Source of the DNA: Paenibacillus sp. USDA918EY
GTDB taxonomy: Bacteria > Bacillota > Bacilli > Paenibacillales > Paenibacillaceae
Direction: 5' to 3'
NCBI RefSeq assembly: GCF_009870825.1
Contig: NZ_WTWY01000021.1
Coordinates: 24,651-88,650, forward strand
Length of the DNA: 64,000 nucleotides
Part shown: piece after piece, positions 1 to 9,094 of the stretch
Layout: each line of letters starts with the position of its first letter
How positions within the stretch are numbered: position 1 is the first letter of the stretch
Made by a program: the position numbers and the translations under genes
The notes under the pieces: generated by a model
What the model saw: the letters and a program-made list of their open reading frames with translations, nothing else
Database searches by the model: none
What the model was told of the DNA's origin: nothing

Positions 1-472
1 GGACGATGGAGGCATTCAAGCTGCCGATTGAAAGCGTCTCTTGAGCAATAATGTGATTTTTCGTATTTAAAAACAGACAAACAAAATGTTCTTTTTGCAA
101 GTAACGCAGCTGCTCCATAAGCACGTCCGCCGCATCGCGCGGACTGCGGATGACGACGGGCTCGTCCATGCGGGTCCGGGCCAGGCGCTGCCCAAGCTCG
201 ATTCCGGCTTTCAGCTGGACGGCTTTGGCGCTGCCGATGCCTTTGATGGCCATCAATTCCTCGGCGCTCATGTCCACAAGCCGGCGCATGCTGCCGACCT
301 GCTGCAAAATGCGCTGCGCCAAATGGATCGCGGACTCCTGCTTCGTTCCCGTCCGCAGCAAAATGGCGAGAAGTTCAGCGTTGCTTAAAGCGCTGGCCCC
401 ATACTGCAGCATGCGTTCTCTCGGTCGTTCCTGATGGGGGATGTCGCGCAGCATATACAATTGCGGCTCCAT
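1..472 (-). CDS. radC: DNA repair protein RadC, N-terminal part (cut by window edge)
   Basis: The visible 157 residues begin MEPQLYMLRDIPHQERPRERM and match the RadC/UPF0758 family: an N-terminal helix-hairpin-helix stretch (MAIKGIGSAKAVQLKAGIELG, about residues 70-90), then the start of the JAB/MPN metalloprotease-like domain (FVCLFLNTKNH). The metal-binding HxH...D motif would lie beyond the window edge. The ATG at 470-472 follows AGTAGGGG at good spacing. It lies 39 bases downstream of maf on the same strand, the usual maf-radC arrangement before mreBCD in Bacillales. RadC was historically linked to repair, but its biochemical role is unsettled. Confidence 0.93.
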   Translation of the reverse strand, partial: MEPQLYMLRDIPHQERPRERMLQYGASALSNAELLAILLRTGTKQESAIHLAQRILQQVGSMRRLVDMSAEELMAIKGIGSAKAVQLKAGIELGQRLARTRMDEPVVIRSPRDAADVLMEQLRYLQKEHFVCLFLNTKNHIIAQETLSIGSLNASIV

Positions 473-511
473 AATTCCCCTACTTTCCTTTCACTCAAAT
501 CTCATCCACGT

Positions 512-1114
512 TCAAAGGACGTCGATCCCGAATTCCGACAACATGTCGCTCAGCAGCGAAACGGGCAAACCGACGACGGTAAAATAACAGCCCTCGATGC
601 TTTCGACGAGCGTGGAACCGAGGCCTTGAATGCCGTAAGCCCCCGCTTTGTCGCGAGGTTCGCCGCTTCGGATATAGGCTTCGATCTTCGCGTCCGTCAG
701 CTCCTTCATGACGACCCGCGTCATTTTGTGCCGAACGAGCGATTGTCCCGTAGCCGCGTCTATGCAAGCAACGCCCGTATATACTTGATGGATTCTCCCC
801 TGCAACGATTTCAGCATGCGAAAGGCGTCCGCATCGTCAGCAGGTTTGCCGAGGACTTGGTCCCCGAGCACGACGATCGTGTCGCTTCCGACGATGACCG
901 CATCTTCGGACGGGCCGCCGATTTGCTCGTAAACGGCTTTGGCTTTGCGAAGCGACAAACCTTCTACGATCTGATCGGGGGTCCAGTCGGTTGGAGTATG
1001 TTCATCGGCATGGCTCGGATGAATCTCGTACGGAATATGTAGAGAAGCGATCAGCTCCTGCCTTCTGGGTGAGGTAGATGCCAGGACGACCCGGCGCGAA
1101 TGGTTTGATTTCAA
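512..1114 (-). CDS. maf: Maf family nucleotide pyrophosphatase
   Basis: This 200-residue protein carries the Maf signature near the N terminus (VLASTSPRRQELI), the SDTIVVLG motif holding the catalytic-base region, and the C-terminal DKAGAYGIQG motif. Maf proteins hydrolyse non-canonical or canonical nucleoside triphosphates (dTTP/UTP type) to monophosphates and are linked to arrest of septum formation. The start is a TTG at 1112-1114, preceded by AAAGGAGAT. The gene sits between a DUF4321-like gene and radC, as in other Bacillales, and is probably co-transcribed with both. Confidence 0.94.
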   Translation of the reverse strand: MKSNHSRRVVLASTSPRRQELIASLHIPYEIHPSHADEHTPTDWTPDQIVEGLSLRKAKAVYEQIGGPSEDAVIVGSDTIVVLGDQVLGKPADDADAFRMLKSLQGRIHQVYTGVACIDAATGQSLVRHKMTRVVMKELTDAKIEAYIRSGEPRDKAGAYGIQGLGSTLVESIEGCYFTVVGLPVSLLSDMLSEFGIDVL

Positions 1115-1139
1115 TGAAAGGATCTCCTTTGTCTTGTAG

Positions 1140-1382
1140 TTACAGCCTGCGATACAGCCACACGGAGACGATGATGCCGATCAAACTCAGCAGGCTCATT
1201 TTGAATTTAATGGTGATGTCGTAGCTGATAATGTCCAAATTAGCTTGCGGAGACCACTCCAGCTTCGTGGAAGCGGTCAGAAAGGAGAGGGCTTGTACAG
1301 GTTCCAGGGCCTTTGCGATCCAAGCACCCGCCAGCCAGCCAAGCAGCAAAAACAAGAGCAGTATACCTACGTTTTTTTTCAT
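1140..1382 (-). CDS. Small two-TM membrane protein, DUF4321-like
   Basis: Starting at the ATG of MKKNVGILLLFLLLG, this is an 80-residue protein with two predicted membrane helices, one at each end (about residues 4-25 and 58-78), and a short polar loop between them. Size, layout and position beside maf fit the DUF4321 family, whose function is unknown. A longer reading frame opens 11 codons upstream, but GAGGGAAGAGAAGG immediately before this ATG and the hydrophobic start favour the shorter form. It probably shares a transcript with maf-radC. Confidence 0.75.
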   Translation of the reverse strand: MKKNVGILLLFLLLGWLAGAWIAKALEPVQALSFLTASTKLEWSPQANLDIISYDITIKFKMSLLSLIGIIVSVWLYRRL

Positions 1383-1453
1383 CCTTCTCTTCCCTCGCCA
1401 TAATTTGACACCCAATTTATTATACGGTTATTTGAACGGCAATACAAACAGAA

Positions 1454-1491
1454 ATCCGGCATGGGGAACTATTTCCAATTCCGTGCCGGAT
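1454..1491 (-). terminator. Rho-independent terminator after the SPOR-domain gene
   Basis: Inverted repeat ATCCGGCA...TGCCGGAT with a 22-base loop. On the minus strand it is followed by a T-rich TTTCTGTTT stretch, just downstream of the SPOR-domain gene stop. Confidence 0.6.
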
Positions 1492-1551
1492 GCGCTCTGT
1501 TACTTGAATTTTTGGGCATACAAACTCCTTCATGCGCTTCAAACGCGGTAC

Positions 1552-2796
1552 TTACGCTTTTCCTAGTCTGGAAATCAGTTCCTTTTGCTGCATGACGTAT
1601 TGCATGATCCGGGACTGCACCTCCCAGAGCAGCGACTTGTTCGCGTTGCGCTTGTATTCCGTCAGCGCCGAAACCGCGCTGTTCATCGTTTGCTCGATTT
1701 GCGCCCCCAGTTGTTCCTCTTCTTGTCCCAATCCGGTCTGGAACGACTTGATCGCTTCGGTCCAGCGGCTATGAACGTCGGTTATGGCGGCCTCATCGCC
1801 CTCATTCAGCGCCGTCGCCTTTTCCTTGCTCAGGAGCGCCGCGGAAAGGCGGCTCAGCTTCGACGCCAGCTCGGAGCTCGTCTCGAAATAACGTCTTGCC
1901 GTGTCCGCATCGCCGGCAAACTTCAGCTCGCTGACCGCCGGAATCGTTATTTCCTTCACGTACAGCTCGACGCCCTGGCTTTTAAGCTGGCTGCTCAGCA
2001 GCTTGGCCTGTTCGCGGTCGGTCGAAATGCCGGCATACACGCGGTTTTTCTGGTCCGAGTCGCTGCCTGCGGCGATACCGTATTGCTCGAGTTCTTTTTT
2101 TGCCTGCTCGGCCCGCTCCCCGCTGCTGAAAACGCCATATTGAAGCATATAATACGACTCTCCTTTGATCGAAACGGCGACGGGTGCGGCCTGGGCTTGC
2201 CCTGCCGTGCTTTTTGCCGCGTTTTCCGACACCGGCTTTACAGGGACATTGGCGCCGCCCGACCCGTCCTTAAAAAAGGTTAAAATGACGAAACCGAACA
2301 GCGCCCCGGTGACAACCGCGCCCGTAATCGTTCCGATCATCTTCCACAACGACGTCGGACGTCTTGGCCGATAAGAAATCTCCCCCCGCTCCGGATACAT
2401 GTCGTCGGCCAAGTCTCGCCATTCCCCTGAACGGCCGGCCTCAAAATCATGGAATTCCGCATCTTCCGGCCGATCCCGGCGGCGCTCCTCTTTACGGTCG
2501 TCCCTCGGCCAGCCCGAAAGCAGCTCGTCCCAAGGTTCGTCTTTATGGAAAGGATCCGACCAGCCCTGCATCGATCCCGACACGACGTGCAAGTGGTCCC
2601 GGTTTTTGCCCGGCACATCCTGTTGATGCTCCTGCCGCGGAGGCTCCACGATGGCCGACTTCTTCGGCGCGCGTTCCTTCTCCGGCATCGGTTTGAACGT
2701 TTGCGCCGCCGGTTTCTTTTCTTCCTGCGGAGCATCCGGCTCACGCGGGTTTTCCTGATTGAACCGGAAAGTCATTCTCGCCTTGTTCACGGTCAT
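1552..2796 (-). CDS. Membrane-anchored SPOR domain-containing protein
   Basis: The protein (about 414 residues) has a charged, Pro/Glu/Arg-rich cytoplasmic N-terminal part (1-150), one membrane helix (GTITGAVVTGALFGFVILTFF, about 150-172), a short linker, and a SPOR-like repeat (YYMLQYGVFSSGERAEQAKKEL... about 215-290), followed by a helical C-terminal region. SPOR domains bind denuded peptidoglycan at septa or during spore-wall remodelling, so a cell-division or sporulation envelope role is likely but inferred. AAGGGTGAGG precedes the ATG at 2796; an in-frame GTG three codons upstream is less likely. It lies downstream of the murC terminator, so it probably has its own promoter. Confidence 0.8.
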   Translation of the reverse strand: MTVNKARMTFRFNQENPREPDAPQEEKKPAAQTFKPMPEKERAPKKSAIVEPPRQEHQQDVPGKNRDHLHVVSGSMQGWSDPFHKDEPWDELLSGWPRDDRKEERRRDRPEDAEFHDFEAGRSGEWRDLADDMYPERGEISYRPRRPTSLWKMIGTITGAVVTGALFGFVILTFFKDGSGGANVPVKPVSENAAKSTAGQAQAAPVAVSIKGESYYMLQYGVFSSGERAEQAKKELEQYGIAAGSDSDQKNRVYAGISTDREQAKLLSSQLKSQGVELYVKEITIPAVSELKFAGDADTARRYFETSSELASKLSRLSAALLSKEKATALNEGDEAAITDVHSRWTEAIKSFQTGLGQEEEQLGAQIEQTMNSAVSALTEYKRNANKSLLWEVQSRIMQYVMQQKELISRLGKA

Positions 2797-2945
2797 ACAC
2801 CTCACCCTTGTCTCTATTACAAGGAATATATGACGGATTGTCCGAACTTATGCTGCCGCAACCTCGAAAAGAGGACGGGCTGCAAGACAAAAGCCGACCG
2901 GCAGACGATTCGGCGAAGATGGAACCGGTCTCTATAACCAAAGCC

Positions 2946-2996
2946 AAAAAGGGCCTCCAGGCCGCAGCAAACGCCGCGGCCCGGAAAGCCCTTTTT
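2946..2996 (-). terminator. Terminator after murC
   Basis: Long hairpin with outer arms AAAAAGGGC/GCCCTTTTT and inner arms GGCCGC/GCGGCC. The T-run on the minus strand ends the folC-murC transcript. The A/T tails on both sides would also allow termination in the other direction. Confidence 0.75.
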
Positions 2997-3040
2997 CAGA
3001 AATCCGTTCCAAATCTATGTAAGCCGCGGCCCTTGCAGGG

Positions 3041-4405
3041 CTACAGCTCCTTCGCCAGCTGATAGCCGACCTTCCATATGTCACCGGCCCCCATCGTAAG
3101 CACGAGAGTTCCCGGATTGATTCTCTGCTTCAGGTCGGCCAGCACGTCCTCCTTGGTCGGAAGGTATCTGGCCCCGCCGTTGCTGTTTTGCACGATCAGT
3201 TCCACCAGCTTCGAGGAGTGCACGCCTTCGATCTGCTTTTCTCCCGCCGGCGAATAAATGTCGGTAATGATGACCTCATCCGCCTCGCCGAAGGCGCGGC
3301 TAAACGCATCCAACAAGAAGAAGGTGCGGGTGTACCGCTGCGGCTGGAATATGGCGATGATCCGTTTGCCCGTCGCTTTGGCCGCGCTGATCGTGGCTTC
3401 GATCTCCGTCGGATGGTGGGCGTAGTCGTCAATGATCAGAATATCGTTTTTTTCGCCCAGCACCTGGAACCGGCGCTTCGCCCCATGAAACTTCGAGATG
3501 GCGGCAACGATTGACTCGAACGGAACTCCCGCCTTCAGGCAGGAAATGACCGTCGCCATCGCGTTGTATACGTTGTGGCGGCCCGGCACCGACAATTGCA
3601 CCGTGCCAAGCGGCTGGCCTTTGTGGTTCATCGTAAACGAAACTTGGCGGTCGCCAAGCGCCAGGTCGGTTGCCGTATACTCCGCATTCACGTCGTCGAT
3701 GCCGTACGTTGCCACCTGGCAGCGGATGCCCGGAATGATCGCCTGGATATTGTCGTCATCCGCGCATACGACGGCCGTGCCGTCCTCGCGGATCTGATTC
3801 AGAAACTGAACGTAAGCTTTTTTCAGCTTTTCAAAATCGCCGTCGTAATTTTCAAGATGGTCGGCTTCGATGTTGGTCACGATGCCGAGCCAAGGGTGAT
3901 ATTGCAGAAACGAGCCGTCGCTTTCATCCGCTTCGGCCACGACATAATCCCCTTTGCCTGCTTTGGCATTCGTGCCCACGTTCATGATTTCCCCGCCGAT
4001 GATATACGTCGGATCGACGCCGCATTCTTCCATCACCAAAGCGATCATGGAGGACGTCGTCGTTTTGCCGTGAGCGCCCGCTACCGCAACGCCCTTGCGT
4101 TCGTTGAGCAATCTCGCCAGCATTTGCGACCGGTGCAGAACCGGAATGTTCAAATGCTCCGCTTCAACCCGTTCCACGTTGTCTTTCGGCAAAGCCGTCG
4201 AATATACGACCAAATCCGCCCCGTGTACCTGCTCGGCCGTATGTCCGATATAAATTTTGGCGCCTTTGGCCGCCAATTTTTCCGTTAATTCCTGGGAAGC
4301 CACGTCCGAACCCGTGATCTTGTATCCCATTTCCAGCATAACCCGTGCAATGGCGCTCATCCCGTAGCCACCAATACCGATAAAATGAACATGTTCAGAA
4401 TTCAA
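3041..4405 (-). CDS. murC: UDP-N-acetylmuramate--L-alanine ligase
   Basis: MurC adds L-alanine to UDP-MurNAc in the cytoplasm, the first amino-acid step of peptidoglycan precursor synthesis. Visible motifs: N-terminal UDP-binding Rossmann loop (FIGIGGYGMSAIARVML), Mur-ligase ATP-binding loop (GAHGKTTTSSM, about 108), the central EADESDGSF and TNIEADHLENY motifs, and IDDYAHHPTEIEAT in the C-terminal domain. The start is set at TTG 4405 (454 residues, usual length), because the family begins right at LNSEHVHFIGIGG; an upstream ATG in the same frame would add 19 unrelated residues inside folC. This start overlaps the folC stop region, so the two genes are probably translationally coupled. Confidence 0.96.
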   Translation of the reverse strand: MNSEHVHFIGIGGYGMSAIARVMLEMGYKITGSDVASQELTEKLAAKGAKIYIGHTAEQVHGADLVVYSTALPKDNVERVEAEHLNIPVLHRSQMLARLLNERKGVAVAGAHGKTTTSSMIALVMEECGVDPTYIIGGEIMNVGTNAKAGKGDYVVAEADESDGSFLQYHPWLGIVTNIEADHLENYDGDFEKLKKAYVQFLNQIREDGTAVVCADDDNIQAIIPGIRCQVATYGIDDVNAEYTATDLALGDRQVSFTMNHKGQPLGTVQLSVPGRHNVYNAMATVISCLKAGVPFESIVAAISKFHGAKRRFQVLGEKNDILIIDDYAHHPTEIEATISAAKATGKRIIAIFQPQRYTRTFFLLDAFSRAFGEADEVIITDIYSPAGEKQIEGVHSSKLVELIVQNSNGGARYLPTKEDVLADLKQRINPGTLVLTMGAGDIWKVGYQLAKEL

Positions 4406-4412
4406 CAGATTT

Positions 4413-5789
4413 TCACCAACCTTTTTCAGAATCGGTTTGACCCAGCAGAGCGGCCCGCACATCCGAAATTAAATAAAGCGTGCCGGATACTACCGCCAAA
4501 TCCTCCGCTTCTGTCCGTGACTTAAGTAGTTCCAGCGCGTTTTTCCAGTCCGGTTCGACGATGATCTGCAAATCCGGTTTGCCGTAGGAATGCTTCAGCC
4601 CCTCCGCGATGTCGCGCAGCGCAGCAGCGTCCATTTTTTTCCGGAAGTCCGGCTCGGTCAGGATAAGCGTATCCACTATAGGAAGTATATGCTTCAAATA
4701 GGATTCATGATGCTTATTCGCCAGCATTCCCATCATCAAATTTAACCGTTTATGCGGATAGTGCCGCTCGATGCTTTTCCGCAAGGATTCCGCGCCTTCC
4801 GGATTGTGGGCTCCGTCCAGCACGATGCGCGGCGCGGAGCCGGAAGCAATCTCTTCCATGCGTCCGGCCCATGCCGTTTCCCGGAACCCTTTCAACATAT
4901 CTTCCTCTTCCATGACAAAAGCCATGTACTGCCTTAAAACCTCCAGAGCCATCAGCGCCCCGGCCGCATTGGCAATCTGGTATTCGCCCTTCATGCCGAT
5001 TTCAATATCGTATTCCCGAAAAGGGCCGCTAAAATGGAAGGATTGGTACGGCCCGCGATTGCCCGTATATTCAAACGCGAATTTTTCCCCCGCCAAATAA
5101 AGCGTCGTGCGGCATTCTTCCGCCTTTTTGCGCAAAACCTCGACGGCCTCCGGCTGCTGTACGCAGCTCACCACCGGCACGCCCGGCTTGATGATCCCCG
5201 CTTTTTCGAAAGCGATCTGCTCGACGGTATCTCCAAGAATGTCGGTATGGTCCATGCCGATGTTCGTGATGACCGAAACAACCGGGTATACGATATTGGT
5301 TACATCCAGCCTTCCCCCAAGACCGGTCTCCCATACGACGATATCCGGCACGCATTCTTCAGCGTAATACAAAATCGCAAGCGCCGTCGAAACCTCGAAC
5401 ATCGTCGGGGATCCGAGCTCGGTCGCCGCAATCTCCTGAACGATCGGATACAGCCGGTTGGCAAGCGCCAGTAGCGTTTCTTCGGGAATGTCCTCGCCGT
5501 TGTATTGAAAACGGTTCGTGAACTTGGTGATGTAAGGGGAAGTGAACGTTCCCACGGTATAACCGCTTTGCAGAAGCACGCGGGTCAAAAACGCGCAGGT
5601 CGAGCCTTTGCCGTTTGTCCCCGCGACGTGAATGAATTTCAGCCGACGGTGCGGGTTGCCCAGCATCTCCATCATGGTTTCGATTCTGGCCATGCCCGGC
5701 CGTATTCCGAAAGGGATCAGCCCGTTAATCCAGTCGACGGCTTCCGCATAAGTACGCAAATTAGAGAAGCCTTCTAATTGTTCTCCCAT
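4413..5789 (-). CDS. folC: Bifunctional folylpolyglutamate synthase/dihydrofolate synthase
   Basis: A Mur-ligase superfamily enzyme that joins glutamate to dihydropteroate or folates using ATP. The ATP-binding loop GTNGKGSTCAFL (about residue 48), the family TSPYITKFTNRFQYNG segment, GLGGRLDVTNI, and the C-terminal DGAHNPEGAESL motif are all present. The length (458 residues) is typical. AGAAGG lies 11 bases before the ATG at 5789; an in-frame GTG four codons earlier would sit on top of this site, so ATG is preferred. It lies downstream of valS and overlaps murC, the Bacillales valS-folC order. Confidence 0.95.
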   Translation of the reverse strand: MGEQLEGFSNLRTYAEAVDWINGLIPFGIRPGMARIETMMEMLGNPHRRLKFIHVAGTNGKGSTCAFLTRVLLQSGYTVGTFTSPYITKFTNRFQYNGEDIPEETLLALANRLYPIVQEIAATELGSPTMFEVSTALAILYYAEECVPDIVVWETGLGGRLDVTNIVYPVVSVITNIGMDHTDILGDTVEQIAFEKAGIIKPGVPVVSCVQQPEAVEVLRKKAEECRTTLYLAGEKFAFEYTGNRGPYQSFHFSGPFREYDIEIGMKGEYQIANAAGALMALEVLRQYMAFVMEEEDMLKGFRETAWAGRMEEIASGSAPRIVLDGAHNPEGAESLRKSIERHYPHKRLNLMMGMLANKHHESYLKHILPIVDTLILTEPDFRKKMDAAALRDIAEGLKHSYGKPDLQIIVEPDWKNALELLKSRTEAEDLAVVSGTLYLISDVRAALLGQTDSEKGW

Positions 5790-5820
5790 GTGCCATTTCA
5801 CCTTCTGAAATTTATTTGAT

Positions 5821-5847
5821 CCCCGGACGCGAGGCGCGCCCGGGGCA
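5821..5847 (-). other. GC-rich stem-loop between valS and folC
   Basis: Inverted repeat CCCCGG(a)CGCG / CGCG(c)CCGGGG with a 3-base loop. No T-run follows on the minus strand, so it is more likely an intercistronic processing or stability hairpin than a terminator. Confidence 0.45.
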
Positions 5848-5865
5848 GCAGGTTCCTTATAAAAC

Positions 5866-8532
5866 TCAGCCCTTCAGTTCTTCGATCCGCGCGAGCACCT
5901 TGCTACGCTTCTCGGCGTAGTCCGCCATTTTCGCCTTTTCCTCTTCGATCACTTTGGCGGGCGCTTTGAATACGAAACCTTGGTTGCCAAGTTTCTTTTC
6001 GACGCGTTCCACTTCGCTGTTCAGGTGTTTCAGCTCTTTCTCGAGGCGGGCGATCTCCTGATCGATGTCGATGAGTCCCGCCAAAGGCAGGTAAAGCTCG
6101 GCCCCGGTGACGACCGCGGTCATCGCCTTGTCCGGCGCTTCGAGCCCGGTTCCCGCCTTAAAGCTCGACGTGTTGCAGAAGCGCTGTACATAAATTTCAT
6201 TGCGGTTCACGATTTGGAGCGTTTGGTCGTCCCCGGCGTTAAGCATGAGCTCGACCTTTTTGCTCATCGGCACGTTCACTTCGGCCCGGATGTTGCGAAC
6301 GGCGCGGATGACATCCATCAGCAAGGACATTTCGCGGGCGGCATCGGCATTTTCGAGGGCCGGATCATATTCAGGCCAAGCGGCCAGCGTGATCGTTTCG
6401 CCCTGATGCGGAAGATGCTGCCAAATTTCCTCGGAGATAAACGGCATAAACGGATGGATCATGCGCAGCGTGCGGTCGAGCACGTAGGAAAGCACCGATT
6501 TTGTCGTTTTCTTCGCTGCCTCGTCGTCTCCATACAGCGACAGCTTCGAAAATTCGATATACCAGTCGCAGAGGTCATCCCAGATGAAGTTATAAAGCAA
6601 GCGGCCGGTTTCGCCAAATTCATAGGCATCTATTAGACGCGTGATGTCCCGGGAAGTTTCGTTCAGGCGGTGCAGAATCCAGCGGTCGGCCGTGCTCAGC
6701 TCGCCGCTGATGTCGATGTCGTCATAACTGAACCCTTCAAGATTCATCAGGGCGAAACGCGAAGCGTTCCAGATCTTATTCGCGAAATTCCGGGCCTGCT
6801 CAACGCGTTCCCAGCGGAAGCGCAGATCCTGCCCCGGCGTGCTGCCGGTCGAAATCATGTAGCGCATCGCGTCGGCTCCGTACTTCTCGATGACGTCCAG
6901 CGGATCGACGCCGTTGCCGAGCGATTTGGACATCTTTTTGCCTTCCGGATCGCGGACCAGGCCATGCATGAGCACGTCCTTGAACGGAATTTCTCCCGTA
7001 AATTCAAGCGCGGTAAAGATCATCCGGGCAACCCAGAAATAAATGATGTCGTAGCCGGTCACCAACACATCCGTCGGATAGTAGCGTTTCAAATCGTCGG
7101 TTTGGTCAGGCCAGCCCAGCGTCGAAAACGGCCACAAGCCGGAGCTGAACCACGTATCCAAGACGTCTTCGTCCTGGTGGAGGTTCCCGGAGCCGCACTT
7201 GGAGCATTTTTCAACGTCGTTATAGGCGACATGGATTTCGCCGCAGTCGTCGCAGTACCAAGCCGGGATACGGTGTCCCCACCAAAGCTGGCGGGAAATG
7301 CACCAATCGCGAACGTTTTCGATCCAGTTCAAATAGGTTTTCTCGAAGCGTTCCGGCACGAAGTTAACGCCTTTGCCCGACTTCTGCGCTTCGATGGCGG
7401 CTTCGGCGAGCGGCTGCATTTTGACGAACCATTGCGTGGACAAATAAGGCTCTACGACGGCCCCGGTGCGCTCGCTGTGCCCAACCTGATGGACATGGTC
7501 CTCGATCCGGATCAGAACGCCCTGCTCCTTCAAGTCCTGGACGATCTGCTTGCGGCATTCGCTGCGGTCAAGCCCTTCGTATTTGCCGGCCTGATCGTTC
7601 ATCGTTCCCGTTTCGTCCATCACCGTAATTTGCGGCAGGTTATGGCGCAGGCCGACCTCGAAATCGTTCGGGTCATGGGCAGGCGTAATTTTTACGGCTC
7701 CGCTTCCGAATTCCTTGTCGACGTACTCGTCGGCGATGATCGGGATTTCGCGCCCGACGATCGGCAGCACGAGCATTTTTCCGATCATGTCCTTGTAACG
7801 TTCGTCTTTCGGATGAACCGCGACGGCGGTGTCGCCGAGCATCGTTTCGGGACGCGTCGTCGCGACCGTGATATGTCCGCTGCCATCCTTCAGAGGATAG
7901 GAGAGATGATACAGGTGACCCTGCACCTCTTTATATTCGACCTCGATGTCCGACAACGCCGTACGGGCGGCCGGATCCCAGTTGATGATGCGTTTGCCGC
8001 GGTAGATCAGCCCTTTTTCATGCAGCTTGACGAATACTTCGCGCACGGCTTTGGACAAACCCTCGTCCAGCGTAAAACGTTCCCTGGAATAGTCGAGGGA
8101 GAAGCCCATTTTCGCCCACTGGTCGTGAATGGTTTCCGCATACTTGTCCTTCCATTCCCATACCTTTTCCAGGAACTTCTCCCGGCCCAGGTCGTAACGG
8201 GTTACGCCTTCCTCGCGCAGCTTCTGCTCCACCTTCGTTTGGGTGGCGATGCCGGCATGGTCGGACCCCGGAAGCCACAGCGCGTCATACCCCTGCATCC
8301 GCTTGGTGCGGATCAGAATGTCCTGCAGCGTAAAATCGAGCGCGTGCCCGATATGCAGCATGCCGGTGACGTTCGGCGGCGGGATGACGATCGTGTACGG
8401 CTTCGCGTCCTTGCGCTGCCCCGCCTTGAAAAACTCGCCGTCAATCCAATATTTGTACCACTTCTCTTCGGCTGCCTTCGGATCATAAGTCGTCGGCATC
8501 CCTGTCGTCAATTTGTTGTCCTGCTCTGTCAT
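5866..8532 (-). CDS. valS: Valyl-tRNA synthetase
   Basis: Class I aminoacyl-tRNA synthetase that charges tRNA-Val and edits misactivated threonine. The 888-residue protein shows the HIGH motif in PPPNVTGMLHIGHALDF (about 52-68), the CP1 editing domain (TTRPETMLGDTAVAVHP), a Cys-rich zinc-type segment (CDDCGEIH...CSKCGSG), the KMSKS loop (GKKMSKSLGNG, about 525), and a C-terminal coiled-coil arm (LEKELKHLNSEVERVEKKLG) typical of ValRS. The ATG at 8530-8532 follows GGAGGAG. Expression is probably controlled by the T-box leader just upstream; folC and murC follow. Confidence 0.98.
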   Translation of the reverse strand: MTEQDNKLTTGMPTTYDPKAAEEKWYKYWIDGEFFKAGQRKDAKPYTIVIPPPNVTGMLHIGHALDFTLQDILIRTKRMQGYDALWLPGSDHAGIATQTKVEQKLREEGVTRYDLGREKFLEKVWEWKDKYAETIHDQWAKMGFSLDYSRERFTLDEGLSKAVREVFVKLHEKGLIYRGKRIINWDPAARTALSDIEVEYKEVQGHLYHLSYPLKDGSGHITVATTRPETMLGDTAVAVHPKDERYKDMIGKMLVLPIVGREIPIIADEYVDKEFGSGAVKITPAHDPNDFEVGLRHNLPQITVMDETGTMNDQAGKYEGLDRSECRKQIVQDLKEQGVLIRIEDHVHQVGHSERTGAVVEPYLSTQWFVKMQPLAEAAIEAQKSGKGVNFVPERFEKTYLNWIENVRDWCISRQLWWGHRIPAWYCDDCGEIHVAYNDVEKCSKCGSGNLHQDEDVLDTWFSSGLWPFSTLGWPDQTDDLKRYYPTDVLVTGYDIIYFWVARMIFTALEFTGEIPFKDVLMHGLVRDPEGKKMSKSLGNGVDPLDVIEKYGADAMRYMISTGSTPGQDLRFRWERVEQARNFANKIWNASRFALMNLEGFSYDDIDISGELSTADRWILHRLNETSRDITRLIDAYEFGETGRLLYNFIWDDLCDWYIEFSKLSLYGDDEAAKKTTKSVLSYVLDRTLRMIHPFMPFISEEIWQHLPHQGETITLAAWPEYDPALENADAAREMSLLMDVIRAVRNIRAEVNVPMSKKVELMLNAGDDQTLQIVNRNEIYVQRFCNTSSFKAGTGLEAPDKAMTAVVTGAELYLPLAGLIDIDQEIARLEKELKHLNSEVERVEKKLGNQGFVFKAPAKVIEEEKAKMADYAEKRSKVLARIEELKG

Positions 8533-8588
8533 ATTCTTACTCCTCCATCACAAGATCGGCTTCTTCAGGATTGCAATCAATCCTTGGC

Positions 8589-8912
8589 AAAAAAAACAAA
8601 AAAGCCTTCCGTCCTCAAAGGACGAAAGGCTGTTCTTTCGCGGTACCACCTTTGTTTCGCGCCATGGCCAAATGCCAAGCCTGATGCATGCGGCTGCTTT
8701 CCATACGGAAGGCTGCCATCATGTACGCGACACTTCATGCAGATAACGGCTGCAGCCGGCCATGCCCTAACCCGAGCGCAAAAGCGAAAGGGATCAAGCA
8801 GACAACTCCCGGGCGACTTCGGTTGAAACAGCATCCTGCGGAATCTCTCAGCGCAGCAATTCCGCTCTCTGAAGGGCATGTCAATCCTACTATTCCCGAT
8901 CATCGTTCTTGA
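8589..8912 (-). promoter_or_regulatory. T-box leader riboswitch controlling valS
   Basis: The minus-strand leader contains the T-box hallmarks in order: an AGTA-type element, CAGAGAG, a GCTGAGAGA box, a candidate specifier GAA-GTC (GTC = valine, at 8815-8817), and the conserved T-box core AAAGGTGGTACCGCG at 8639-8653. It ends in a strong intrinsic terminator hairpin (8603-8631, GCCTT/AAGGC arms) followed by a T-run. Uncharged tRNA-Val is expected to bind and stabilise the antiterminator, allowing read-through into valS. The specifier matches the downstream gene. Confidence 0.93.
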
Positions 8913-8926
8913 CAAAATATATACTC

Positions 8927-8955
8927 ATCATAACTTGGTTATCGACTTTAGTCAA
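8927..8955 (-). promoter_or_regulatory. Sigma-A promoter of valS
   Basis: On the minus strand, TTGACT (8950-8955) and TATGAT (8927-8932) are separated by 17 bases, placing the transcription start just before the T-box stem I. Confidence 0.75.
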
Positions 8956-9047
8956 CATAACGGGGTTGTGCGCCCAAAGTCAATAGACTTTAAGGATTAT
9001 TATTAACATATGCATGTTTCTTAAACAGGTTCCGCCATGGAAACGGC

Positions 9048-9085
9048 AAAAAGCGCCCGGCTCTTTTGAAAGCCGGACGCTTTTT
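9048..9085 (-). terminator. Terminator after spoVID
   Basis: Hairpin AAAAAGCG(c)CCGGCT / AGCCGG(a)CGCTTTTT with an 8-base loop. It is T-rich on both strands and ends the hem-spoVID transcription unit upstream of the valS promoter. Confidence 0.8.
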
Positions 9086-9094
9086 AAGGCAATC

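Noticed and set aside
6670..8826. 718-codon plus-strand open frame opposite valS
   Set aside because: It is antisense to a complete valyl-tRNA synthetase with all class I motifs; high G+C and codon bias open the opposite frame. Its Arg/His-rich composition is typical of shadow frames.
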